The notes under the pieces: model-generated
What the model saw: only the letters and a program-made list of their open reading frames with translations
The model's database searches: none
What the model was told of the DNA's origin: nothing
Translations under genes and position numbers: made by a program
Assembly (NCBI GenBank): GCA_049700195.1
Contig: JBNAVY010000006.1
Location: forward strand, 1-64,000
DNA length: 64,000 nt
Direction: 5' to 3'
From: JBNAVY01 sp049700195
Lineage (GTDB): Bacteria > Bacillota > Thermoanaerobacteria > Thermoanaerobacterales > Thermoanaerobacteraceae
Shown here: positions 35,559 through 42,783 of the stretch, piece by piece
Layout: every line of letters starts with the position of its first letter
How positions within the stretch are numbered: the first letter of the stretch is position 1

Positions 35559-35597
35559 AAAAAAAGGATTTGATTAATTTTTTAAATTAATCAAATC
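35559..35597 (-). terminator. Terminator-like hairpin in the galT-like leader
   Basis: A 14-bp perfect stem (35567-35580 with 35584-35597) with a 3-base loop is followed on the minus strand by CC and seven T. It lies between the promoter and the first gene of its own operon, so it could attenuate transcription. On the plus strand it lacks a T-run. Confidence 0.5.
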
Positions 35598-35617
35598 GGG
35601 GAGAAATGTTTAACTTT

Positions 35618-35633
35618 ATGCAACCGAATGCAT
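35618..35633. promoter_or_regulatory. LacI/CcpA-type operator, site B
   Basis: ATGCAACCGAATGCAT fits the same core as site A and lies just downstream of the predicted transcription start on the minus strand, a typical repressor position. Confidence 0.65.
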
Positions 35634-35642
35634 TCTAATATT

Positions 35643-35671
35643 ATAATAAACTTTTTGTGCTCGTTTGTCAA
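35643..35671 (-). promoter_or_regulatory. Promoter of the galT-like/maltokinase/GT4 operon
   Basis: On the minus strand TTGACA and TATTAT are separated by exactly 17 bases. Transcription should begin near 35636, just before operator site B, giving a leader of about 150 bases. Confidence 0.75.
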
Positions 35672-35719
35672 TAAATTTTTTCCCTTAATTATAATCTATA
35701 TATTTCTCTAAATTATATC

Positions 35720-35737
35720 TAATAATAATTATTATAA
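35720..35737. promoter_or_regulatory. Possible Fur/PerR-type palindrome
   Basis: ATAATAATTATTAT is a 14-bp perfect palindrome in the gap between the divergent galT-like and perR units, upstream of the -35 element. It resembles AT-rich Fur-family boxes, but the region is very AT-rich. Confidence 0.25.
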
Positions 35738-35758
35738 AAAAATTATTTTAAAAATCTC

Positions 35759-35787
35759 TTGACAAACATTAAAAATGGTATTATAAT
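35759..35787 (+). promoter_or_regulatory. Promoter of the winged-helix/perR/peroxiredoxin unit
   Basis: A perfect TTGACA and TATAAT are separated by 17 bases, about 45 bases before the small winged-helix gene. Confidence 0.8.
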
Positions 35788-35832
35788 AAAAATGTAATCA
35801 ATACAAAATTGTAATTCGTAAGGAGGATTATG

Positions 35833-36009
35833 ATGAATACAAAAGAAATTGTTCTAAAAACTTTAAAAGAATCTCAAGAGCCTCTGCGTCCAGGTGACAT
35901 TGCAGAAAAATCCAGTATAGATAAAAAAGAAGTTGATAAAGCTATTAAAGAATTAAAAAAAGAAGAACTTATAATTTCGCCTAAAAGATGTTATTATGCA
36001 GCTAAATAA
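35833..36009 (+). CDS. Small winged-helix DNA-binding protein (58 aa)
   Basis: A short gene of 58 codons plus stop. The product has a helix-turn-helix pattern (PGDIAEKSSIDKKEVDKAIK) and ends in a wing, KKEELIISPKRCYYAAK, like the smallest MarR/ArsR-type winged helices. AGGAGG lies 6 bases before this ATG; an adjacent upstream ATG at 35830 would leave only 3. It sits directly downstream of a consensus promoter and 21 bases before perR, so it is probably the first gene of the oxidative-stress unit. Function unknown; it may be an accessory regulator or a DNA-binding dimer. Confidence 0.7.
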   Translation: MNTKEIVLKTLKESQEPLRPGDIAEKSSIDKKEVDKAIKELKKEELIISPKRCYYAAK

Positions 36010-36030
36010 ATACAGAAAGAAGTAATCAAA

Positions 36031-36477
36031 ATGGCATACTCTATTGAAGAATTAAAAGAATATTTGAAAAGATATAATATTAAACCTTCAACAATCAGAC
36101 TTAAAATTCTCGGATTTCTATTAGAAAATAGAGTACATCCTACTGCTGATGACATTTATAGATATTTAATTGATTCTATACCTACACTATCTAGAACAAG
36201 TGTATACAATGCTTTAGAACTTTTTACAGATAAAGGTGTTATAAAACCTGTTTCTTTAAATGAAAAAGAACTAAGATATGATATTAAAACAGATTTCCAC
36301 GGACATTTTAAATGTGAAATCTGTGGCAATATATATGATTTCCCAATACAAAATCAAGTTTGTGCAGAAGATTTTTTAGAAGGTTTTACAATCAAAGATA
36401 TGCACATAAATTATTATGGAATATGCAAAAAATGTAATCAAAAAATAAAATCAAACAAAAATAAGGAGGAATATTAA
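36031..36477 (+). CDS. perR: PerR-type Fur-family peroxide regulator
   Basis: A 148-residue Fur-family repressor. The regulatory metal ligands of PerR are present with a constant shift of one from Bacillus subtilis: H36, D84, H90, H92 and D103. Aspartate at 103 favours PerR over Fur. Two CxxC pairs (C95/C98 and C132/C135) form the structural zinc site. The winged helix is in the N-terminal half (SRTSVYNALELF). Family members de-repress on histidine oxidation by peroxide. The ribosome binding site is weak (AGAAAGAAG), in keeping with coupling to the gene before it. The peroxiredoxin gene follows after one base. Confidence 0.9.
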   Translation: MAYSIEELKEYLKRYNIKPSTIRLKILGFLLENRVHPTADDIYRYLIDSIPTLSRTSVYNALELFTDKGVIKPVSLNEKELRYDIKTDFHGHFKCEICGNIYDFPIQNQVCAEDFLEGFTIKDMHINYYGICKKCNQKIKSNKNKEEY

Positions 36478-36478
36478 A

Positions 36479-37141
36479 ATGGAAGAAATCAAAATGAAAT
36501 TGTTAGGAGAAAAATTTCCTTCTATGGAAGTGACAACAACTCAAGGAAAGAAAAAATTACCAGAAGATTATGCTGGAAAATGGTTTGTACTTTTTAGTCA
36601 TCCAGGTGATTTTACACCAGTCTGCACAACAGAATTCGTTGAGTTTGCTAGGAAGGCTGATGAGTTCAAAAAATTAAATACAGAACTAATAGGTCTTTCT
36701 GTTGACCAGGTATTTTCACACATAAAATGGGTAGAATGGATTAAAGATAATATGAAAGTTCAGATTCCTTTCCCAGTTATTGCTGATGAATTAGGAAGAG
36801 TATCAAATCAGTTAGGCATGATTCATCCAGGTAAAGGTACTAACACAGTAAGAGCAGTTTTTATTGTTGATGATAAGGGTATTATAAGACTTATCATGTA
36901 CTATCCTCAAGAAGTAGGTAGAAATGTAGACGAAATTTTAAGATCTTTAAAGGCTTTACAAACTGCTGATAAACATGGAGTAGCATTACCTGAAAAATGG
37001 CCAAATAATTATTTGATTCAAGATAGAGTTATTGTTCCACCTTCAACAAATGAAGATGAAGCATTTGAAAGAAATGAAAAAATTAAGACTGAGGAAATCG
37101 AGGCTTATGATTGGTGGTTTGTCCACACACCTCTTAAATAA
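36479..37141 (+). CDS. 1-Cys peroxiredoxin (Prx6/AhpC-TSA family)
   Basis: A 220-residue peroxiredoxin of the Prx6 subfamily. The peroxidatic cysteine is C49 in HPGDFTPVCTTEF, and no other cysteine exists in the protein, so it must be resolved by an outside thiol. The long C-terminal extension (about 160-220, ending YDWWFVHTPLK) is typical of Prx6-type thermophile peroxidases. It would reduce hydrogen peroxide and alkyl hydroperoxides in the cytosol of this presumed anaerobe. AAGGAGG overlaps the end of perR. Co-transcription with perR implies feedback control by peroxide. Confidence 0.94.
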   Translation: MEEIKMKLLGEKFPSMEVTTTQGKKKLPEDYAGKWFVLFSHPGDFTPVCTTEFVEFARKADEFKKLNTELIGLSVDQVFSHIKWVEWIKDNMKVQIPFPVIADELGRVSNQLGMIHPGKGTNTVRAVFIVDDKGIIRLIMYYPQEVGRNVDEILRSLKALQTADKHGVALPEKWPNNYLIQDRVIVPPSTNEDEAFERNEKIKTEEIEAYDWWFVHTPLK

Positions 37142-37170
37142 ATTTGCTCATAAAATATACCTTATTTTAA

Positions 37171-37198
37171 AAAGCGGATCTGTTATCAGATCCGCTTT
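37171..37198. terminator. Shared terminator of the peroxiredoxin and patB genes
   Basis: AAAGCGGATCTG pairs with CAGATCCGCTTT around TTAT. On the minus strand it follows the patB stop within a base, and on the plus strand ATTTAAG follows. Confidence 0.8.
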
Positions 37199-38372
37199 AT
37201 TTAAGACTCTTTACAGTTTTTTCTATTCTTATTAATCCTTCTTCTAAAGTTGATCTTGGACATCCAACATTGAGACGGAAAAATCCTTCTCCTTCTTCTC
37301 CATATTGCCTCCCATCATTTAATGCTATTTTACCTGTATTTATCAAAGCTGTATAAATTTCATCAGCAGTCTTGTTTAATTTTCTAAAATCAAGCCAGAC
37401 TAAATATGTTCCCTCTGGTCTATACACTTTTATATCTGATATATTATTATTTATATAAGCTAGAGTATAATTAATATTGTCTTCAATATATTTAATCAGT
37501 TCTTCTAACCATTCTTCACCTTTATAATAAGCTGTTTCAAGTCCTAATGCCCCAAAAACTGTAACGCTATCTATTCTTAAAGCTTTAATAGCTTGTTGGT
37601 ATTTTTGTCTTATAGTCTTATTAGGTATAATAGCAAATGCTGTCGCAAGACCAGGTATATTAAAAGTTTTGCTTGGTGCCATTAGAGTTATTGTCCTTTG
37701 CTCTACTTCTTTAGAAATTGTAGCAAGGGATATATGTTTATAACCTTTTAAAATAAAATCGCTGTGTATTTCATCACATATTATTGTTAAATCTTTTTTT
37801 ATTAAAATTTCTTCAAGCTTTTCTAGTTCATCTTTACTCCAGACTCTTCCAACAGGATTATGCGGATTACATAAAATCATTAATTTAGTTTTTTCATCAA
37901 TTTTATTCTCTAAATCTTTATAATCTATAACAAATTTCTCTCCGTATTCTTTTAAAGGATTTTTGATTACTATTCTATTGTTGTTATTTATAACTTCATA
38001 AAATGGGGGATAAACAGGAGGTTGTATTAATACCTTTTCTCCTTCTTTTGTCAGTTCTCTTATCCCTAAACTTATGCCTGGTATAACTCCTGGAATAAAT
38101 ATTATCCACTCTTTTTTTACTTCCCAATTAAATCTCTTTTTAAGCCAGTATATAATAGAATCAAAAAATGAATCTTGTATCCATGTATAACCGAAAACAC
38201 CATGGTTTACCCTTTCTTTAAATGCCTGTATAATTTCATTTGGTGCTTTAAAATCCATGTCGGCAACCCACATTGGTAATAAATCGTCCTTACCAAAGAC
38301 TGTTTTTAAATTATTCCATTTGATGGAATCTGTATTTTTTCGATCAACTATTTCATCAAAATTATACTTCAT
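37197..38372 (-). CDS. patB: PatB/MalY-type cystathionine beta-lyase (C-S lyase)
   Basis: A 391-residue PLP enzyme of the PatB/MalY branch of class I/II aminotransferases, which cleave C-S bonds of cystathionine or cysteine to pyruvate, ammonia and a thiol. It shows VADMDFKAP near the N-terminus, CNPHNPVGRVW, the CDEIHSDF cofactor aspartate D200 with H203, and the Schiff-base lysine K235 in MAPSKTFNIPGL. These are MalY/PatB and not aminotransferase signatures. AGGAGAG precedes the ATG. It follows the cysteine desulfidase gene by 32 bases on the same strand, so the two are probably one sulfur-amino-acid degradation operon. Confidence 0.9.
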   Translation of the reverse strand: MKYNFDEIVDRKNTDSIKWNNLKTVFGKDDLLPMWVADMDFKAPNEIIQAFKERVNHGVFGYTWIQDSFFDSIIYWLKKRFNWEVKKEWIIFIPGVIPGISLGIRELTKEGEKVLIQPPVYPPFYEVINNNNRIVIKNPLKEYGEKFVIDYKDLENKIDEKTKLMILCNPHNPVGRVWSKDELEKLEEILIKKDLTIICDEIHSDFILKGYKHISLATISKEVEQRTITLMAPSKTFNIPGLATAFAIIPNKTIRQKYQQAIKALRIDSVTVFGALGLETAYYKGEEWLEELIKYIEDNINYTLAYINNNISDIKVYRPEGTYLVWLDFRKLNKTADEIYTALINTGKIALNDGRQYGEEGEGFFRLNVGCPRSTLEEGLIRIEKTVKSLK

Positions 38373-38404
38373 GTATCTCTCTCCTATATTATAATCTTAT
38401 ATAT

Positions 38405-39670
38405 TTATTGCTTTTTAAGCATAATATCTAAAATAACATCATCTGTATTTTTCATGCCTTCATTTGAAATAACGCCCAAATTTTGAATTGTCTTTTCTGC
38501 TGTTATACCCAAAATGCCATTATCAGAAGGGATAAACATATTATTTAATGCCAATTTTGAAGCTTCTAAAGCAGATGTAACAGAAATAGAAAGTTTATAT
38601 GCACATCCGATTTTAGCACCATCACATATCATACCCGATATCCCAGCTAATACATTTTTAACAGCAGCTTTAATCTGTTCTTTGCTTCCGCCATAAATAT
38701 AGGTAAGTCCAGCACTTGCTCCCACACCAGCGGCAACTCCACATCCGCAAATAGGAGATAAAACGCCTATATATGCCTTTACATAACCTGTTAGAAGATG
38801 ACTAAGTGTAACTGCTCTTATAATCTTTTCATCATTAAATCCATTTTCTTGACCAATAATTGCTATGGGAAGAATTGCAACAAGACCATGATTACCAGAA
38901 CCAGCACTACTCATAACCGGAAGAGGATATCCCGACATTCTTGCCTCAGATGCCGATGCTGTTAAAGCCTTGGCTAAAGACTCTACATCTTTAACTTGAC
39001 TTTTTAGCATCTTACCAATCCCAATTCCAACTTCCTCATTATAACCCGCATAAGCAATTTTTTTATTCATTTTTATACCATCATCTATAAATTTTATCTT
39101 GTCAAATTCAACTGTATCAGCAAAATCTATTAGTTCATCAATATTAAATTCTTTTATTCTATTTTTTAAACTCCCTTCATCTATTGTTTTCATATTATCA
39201 TTTGATTTAATAATCTGTTCATCTTTTCTTTCATAAACAATATTATCATGATTATTTTTAATAATTACTTCAGCTTCATGGTTCTTACTTTTTGCAAATA
39301 CTTTAATATACAATCCTTCTATATCTTTTTCTAAACTGAGTTTAATTATTTTTTTATCTAATATTTCTTTAGCTTTTTCAATATCTTTATCAGTTACATC
39401 TTTTAATACCTGCAGTTTATAATCTGATTTACCACAAACCAAAGCCAAAGCGGATGCAAACATAATTCCTTTTTCTTTTGTACCAGGTATAGATACAAAC
39501 ATCCCATTCTTTAAAATATTTTTATCAACATATATATTTAAAATTTCTACTTCTTCATGAAGTAATTCATAAGCTCTTGCAACAGCATAAGCAACTGCTC
39601 CAGGTTCCGTACATCCCAAAGCAGGTGTAACACTCACTTTTAAAATATCTAATATAAGATCCTTGTCCAC
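38405..39670 (-). CDS. cdsB: L-cysteine desulfidase (CdsB/UPF0597 family)
   Basis: A 421-residue member of the serine-dehydratase-alpha/UPF0597 family, as in CyuA and archaeal cysteine desulfidase. Cysteines that could hold a 4Fe-4S cluster are C20 (PALGCTEPGA), C308 and C310 (SPICGCG), C349 and C356 (MICDGAKIGC). It would split cysteine to pyruvate, ammonia and sulfide without PLP. L-serine deamination is an alternative activity of the fold. The start is GTG with AAGGAGG 8 bases upstream. A sigma-54 promoter lies 39 bases before the start codon, divergent from a sigma-54 activator gene. Confidence 0.9.
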   Translation of the reverse strand: MDKDLILDILKVSVTPALGCTEPGAVAYAVARAYELLHEEVEILNIYVDKNILKNGMFVSIPGTKEKGIMFASALALVCGKSDYKLQVLKDVTDKDIEKAKEILDKKIIKLSLEKDIEGLYIKVFAKSKNHEAEVIIKNNHDNIVYERKDEQIIKSNDNMKTIDEGSLKNRIKEFNIDELIDFADTVEFDKIKFIDDGIKMNKKIAYAGYNEEVGIGIGKMLKSQVKDVESLAKALTASASEARMSGYPLPVMSSAGSGNHGLVAILPIAIIGQENGFNDEKIIRAVTLSHLLTGYVKAYIGVLSPICGCGVAAGVGASAGLTYIYGGSKEQIKAAVKNVLAGISGMICDGAKIGCAYKLSISVTSALEASKLALNNMFIPSDNGILGITAEKTIQNLGVISNEGMKNTDDVILDIMLKKQ

Positions 39671-39708
39671 GTTTTAGACCTCCTTGTCCATTTTTTTAAA
39701 TTATTTAT

Positions 39709-39725
39709 TGCAAAATTCATACCAA
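39709..39725 (-). promoter_or_regulatory. Sigma-54 (-24/-12) promoter of cdsB
   Basis: The minus strand reads TTGGTATGAATTTTGCA. It carries the invariant GG and GC with correct spacing, against a consensus of TTGGCACR-N4-TTGCW. The only departures are T for C at two positions of the -24 block. Confidence 0.8.
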
Positions 39726-39763
39726 TTATTTATATGGATTTATCAAATACTAATATACATTTA

Positions 39764-39779
39764 TTATCAATTTTGATAA
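39764..39779. promoter_or_regulatory. Candidate enhancer site 1 for the sigma-54 activator
   Basis: TTATCA-ATTT-TGATAA. The arms extend to 8 bp if flanking bases are counted. It lies about 40 bases upstream of the -24 element, and further TTATCA half-sites occur at 39740, 39810 and 39830. Confidence 0.55.
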
Positions 39780-39849
39780 TACAAAAAGTTTTTATGCTAT
39801 ATATAGCTATTATCAATATTTTAAATGTTTTATCATAAATTAAAAAATT

Positions 39850-39865
39850 TTATCACTTTTGATAA
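39850..39865. promoter_or_regulatory. Candidate enhancer site 2 for the sigma-54 activator
   Basis: TTATCA-CTTT-TGATAA, the same arms and spacing as site 1, 86 bases further from the cdsB promoter. It overlaps the -35 of the activator gene, so autoregulation is possible. Confidence 0.55.
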
Positions 39866-39887
39866 TTATTTTTATATATGATATCAT
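39859..39887 (+). promoter_or_regulatory. Candidate sigma-A promoter of the sigma-54 activator gene
   Basis: TTGATA and TATCAT are separated by 17 bases. The -10 falls within a 20-bp perfect palindrome (39873-39892) centred on ATATGATATCATAT. Confidence 0.45.
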
Positions 39888-39921
39888 ATATAAAAATAGC
39901 TATTAAAGGAAAGATGTTTTT

Positions 39922-41670
39922 ATGGATAATTTAATGGAAAATATTAAAAATGAACTTCAAAACATCGCAGAAACTATAAAAGCAATAACAAATGTTGATA
40001 TTACAATTGTGGATAAAAATCTAAAAAGAATAGCAGGAACTGGCCCTTTAAAAAACAAAATAGGTAGCTATGCACCTAAAAATTCAGCTTTTGAAAAAGC
40101 TCTTACTTCAGGAAAGCAATATTTAATTTTTGATCCTGCAACTGATGAACTTTGCAAAACTTGCGAAGCTAGAGATATATGCACAGAAAAGCTTGAACTT
40201 TGTATACCGATAAAAAATGAAAATAAAATTATTGGTATATTAGGTATGTCTATTTTTGATGAAAAAACGAAATTGGAATTCATAACTAAACAAGAAGATT
40301 TTAAAAATTTTGAAAGCAGATTCAGCAGTCTTATTTCAACAAGAATAAATGAAGAAAAATTAGGTGGAATAGTAGAATACCGTTCTTCTGAACTTCTCAC
40401 TCTTATTAATTCATTAAATGAGGGAATTATCATTTTAGACAACAGTAAAAACCTTTTATCTATAAACAAATATATGATAGAAAAATTAAACGTAAAAAAT
40501 TTAATTAATACTTTGAATATTTCTGATATTTTACCTCAAAGTGTTTTAAATGAAATGGCAAAAAAAGATTTTAATGGTGAAATAGGTCCTTTGCAGATTA
40601 AAGGAAATAAATTTGTTATAAACTCTTCTTCAATAATAGTTAAAGGCAAAAAAAGAGGTATAGTTATTGTATTTTCGGATTTTGCTAAAATGCAGGAATC
40701 TGTTTTTAAAGCTAACAAAATATCTGATATTATAACTTTTGATGATATAGCAGGAGAAAGTGATGCAATAAAATATGCAAAAAGACAAGCATATCAAATA
40801 GCAGATAAAGATGTTTCAGTTTTATTGATTGGTGAAAGCGGTACTGGCAAAGAAATTTTTGCAAGGGCCATACACTATAGCAGTAGTCGTAAAAATGAGA
40901 TTTTTATGCCTATTAATTGTGGTGCAATACCAGAAAATTTAATAGAAAGTGAACTTTTTGGCTATGAAAAAGGATCCTTTACTGGCGCAAGTTTAACTGG
41001 AAAAATCGGAAAATTTGAGCTTGCTAAAGATGGAACTATATTTTTAGATGAAATTGGAGACCTGCCTTTAAATATGCAAGTAAAACTTTTACGAGCTCTT
41101 GAAGAAAAAGAAATAACAAGGATAGGCGGTTTAAATAGTATAAAAGTCAGCCCTCGAATAATATCAGCAACACACAAAAATCTATATAATATGGTTTTAG
41201 AAAAAAACTTCAGAGAAGATTTATTTTATCGTTTAAATGTTGTTCCAATAAATATACCTCCATTAAGAGAAAGAGGCTATGATATTATAATCCTTGCCAG
41301 ATATTTTTTAGAAAAGTTTAATAAAATCTATGAAAAAAATATAAAAGGGTTTACAAATAATTGTGAAAAATTACTATTGAAATATCCTTTCCCCGGCAAT
41401 ATAAGGGAACTGAAAAACTTAGTTGAATATGCAGTTAATTTCACAGAAAATCAATACATTGAAAGCGAACTAATTCAAAAAAGATTAAACAATTCTAATT
41501 TGGCAGATGACAATTTAACATTACAAAAAATGATTAAAATTTATGAAAAAAATGTTATTAAAGAGCATTTATCTAAATACGGGTATGATTTAAATGGTAA
41601 AAAATTAACAGCCAAAAAACTGGGCATAAGCATCCCAACTCTATATAGAAAACTAAATGATGAATTTTAA
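39922..41670 (+). CDS. Sigma-54-dependent activator, CdsR-like
   Basis: A 582-residue enhancer-binding protein. The N-terminal sensor domain (about 1-125) is GAF-like and holds four cysteines, C78, C81, C87 and C94, which could bind a metal or Fe-S cluster or act as a thiol switch. A PAS-like segment (about 152-255) and an AAA+ domain follow, with Walker A GESGTGKE (304-311), the sigma-54 contact loop GSFTGA (351-356) and Walker B GTIFLDE (371-377). A Fis-type helix-turn-helix ends the protein. It is divergent from cdsB. In Clostridioides difficile, CdsR is reported to activate cdsB in response to cysteine, so the same role is inferred here. Confidence 0.9.
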   Translation: MDNLMENIKNELQNIAETIKAITNVDITIVDKNLKRIAGTGPLKNKIGSYAPKNSAFEKALTSGKQYLIFDPATDELCKTCEARDICTEKLELCIPIKNENKIIGILGMSIFDEKTKLEFITKQEDFKNFESRFSSLISTRINEEKLGGIVEYRSSELLTLINSLNEGIIILDNSKNLLSINKYMIEKLNVKNLINTLNISDILPQSVLNEMAKKDFNGEIGPLQIKGNKFVINSSSIIVKGKKRGIVIVFSDFAKMQESVFKANKISDIITFDDIAGESDAIKYAKRQAYQIADKDVSVLLIGESGTGKEIFARAIHYSSSRKNEIFMPINCGAIPENLIESELFGYEKGSFTGASLTGKIGKFELAKDGTIFLDEIGDLPLNMQVKLLRALEEKEITRIGGLNSIKVSPRIISATHKNLYNMVLEKNFREDLFYRLNVVPINIPPLRERGYDIIILARYFLEKFNKIYEKNIKGFTNNCEKLLLKYPFPGNIRELKNLVEYAVNFTENQYIESELIQKRLNNSNLADDNLTLQKMIKIYEKNVIKEHLSKYGYDLNGKKLTAKKLGISIPTLYRKLNDEF

Positions 41671-41720
41671 GTATAATTTTTTTATGTTATAATAAAACAA
41701 AAATTATAAGGGGGATATTT

Positions 41721-42758
41721 ATGAAATACATCGATTTAAGAAGTGATACTGTAACTATACCAACTGATGAAATGAGAAAAGCTATGTATAAAGCAGAAGT
41801 TGGAGATGATGTATATAGAGAAGATCCTACTATTATTAAGCTTGAAGAAATGGCTGCAGAAATGTTTGGCAAAGAAGCAGCCTTACTTGTAACAAGTGGC
41901 ACTCAAGGTAATCAGGTTTCTGTTATGACACATACTCATCCTGGACAAGAAATAATTGTTGAAGAAAATTCTCATATAATTACTTATGAAGTTGGTGGTA
42001 TTGGATATCTGTCAGGTGTTCAGACAAAAGCTTTAAAAAGTAACAAAGGGGTTTTAAATCCTGCAGATGTAGAAAAAGCAATAAGACATGAAGATATTCA
42101 CTACCCAAAAACTAGCCTTATATGTTTAGAAAACACCCATAATAGAGCTGGTGGTACAGTAACTCCTGTTGAAATTATGAAAGAAATTTATGAAATAGCT
42201 AAAAATCATGATCTGCCAGTTCATTTAGATGGTGCAAGAATATTTAATGCTGCTACATACCTTAATACAAATGTAAAAGAAATTGCTAAATATGCTGATA
42301 GTATAATGTTTTGTCTTTCAAAAGGTTTATGTGCACCGATAGGTTCAGTAATTGTAGGTAAAAAAGACTTTATTGAAAGAGCAAGAAAATATCGTAAAAT
42401 GCTTGGAGGAGGAATGAGACAGGCTGGTTTTATTGCAGCAGCAGGTATTATAGCTCTTGAAAAGATGACAAATAGACTTCAGGAAGACCATGATAATGCA
42501 AGATTTTTAGCAGAAGGTTTAATAAATATTCCAGGAATTGATCTTGATATTGAAACAGTACAAACTAATATAATTATGACAAATATTTCTGGAACTGGCA
42601 TGACTGGAAAAGAATTGGCTTTAAAACTAAAAGAATATGATATTATAATAAATGGAGGCAATGACTCTTCTGTGAGATTTGTGACCCACTACTACATTAC
42701 TAAAAAAGATATTGAAAAAACTATTAAAGCAATTGAAAAAATTGTAAGAAAAGCATAA
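41721..42758 (+). CDS. ltaA: Low-specificity L-threonine aldolase
   Basis: A 345-residue fold-type I PLP enzyme that splits L-threonine or L-allo-threonine into glycine and acetaldehyde. It has IDLRSDTVTIPT at the N-terminus, the stacking histidine H85 in ENSHIITYE, D170 in VHLDGARIFNA, and the Schiff-base lysine K201 in FCLSKGLCAPIGS. Length is normal. AAGGGGG precedes the ATG. It lies 50 bases after the sigma-54 activator gene and may share its transcript. The glycine it makes could feed the glycine-cleavage system encoded elsewhere in the window. Confidence 0.94.
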   Translation: MKYIDLRSDTVTIPTDEMRKAMYKAEVGDDVYREDPTIIKLEEMAAEMFGKEAALLVTSGTQGNQVSVMTHTHPGQEIIVEENSHIITYEVGGIGYLSGVQTKALKSNKGVLNPADVEKAIRHEDIHYPKTSLICLENTHNRAGGTVTPVEIMKEIYEIAKNHDLPVHLDGARIFNAATYLNTNVKEIAKYADSIMFCLSKGLCAPIGSVIVGKKDFIERARKYRKMLGGGMRQAGFIAAAGIIALEKMTNRLQEDHDNARFLAEGLINIPGIDLDIETVQTNIIMTNISGTGMTGKELALKLKEYDIIINGGNDSSVRFVTHYYITKKDIEKTIKAIEKIVRKA

Positions 42759-42783
42759 AGAGAAGGATCCCCTTCTCTTTATG
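42754..42783. terminator. Shared terminator of ltaA and sbcC
   Basis: CATAAAGAGAAGG pairs with CCTTCTCTTTATG around a 4-base loop. Both stop codons of the convergent genes lie in the stem. Confidence 0.8.

Noticed and set aside
40968..40985. GSFTGA in place of GAFTGA as an inactivating change in the sigma-54 activator
   Set aside because: Serine at this position occurs in functional enhancer-binding proteins, and all other AAA+ motifs are intact.
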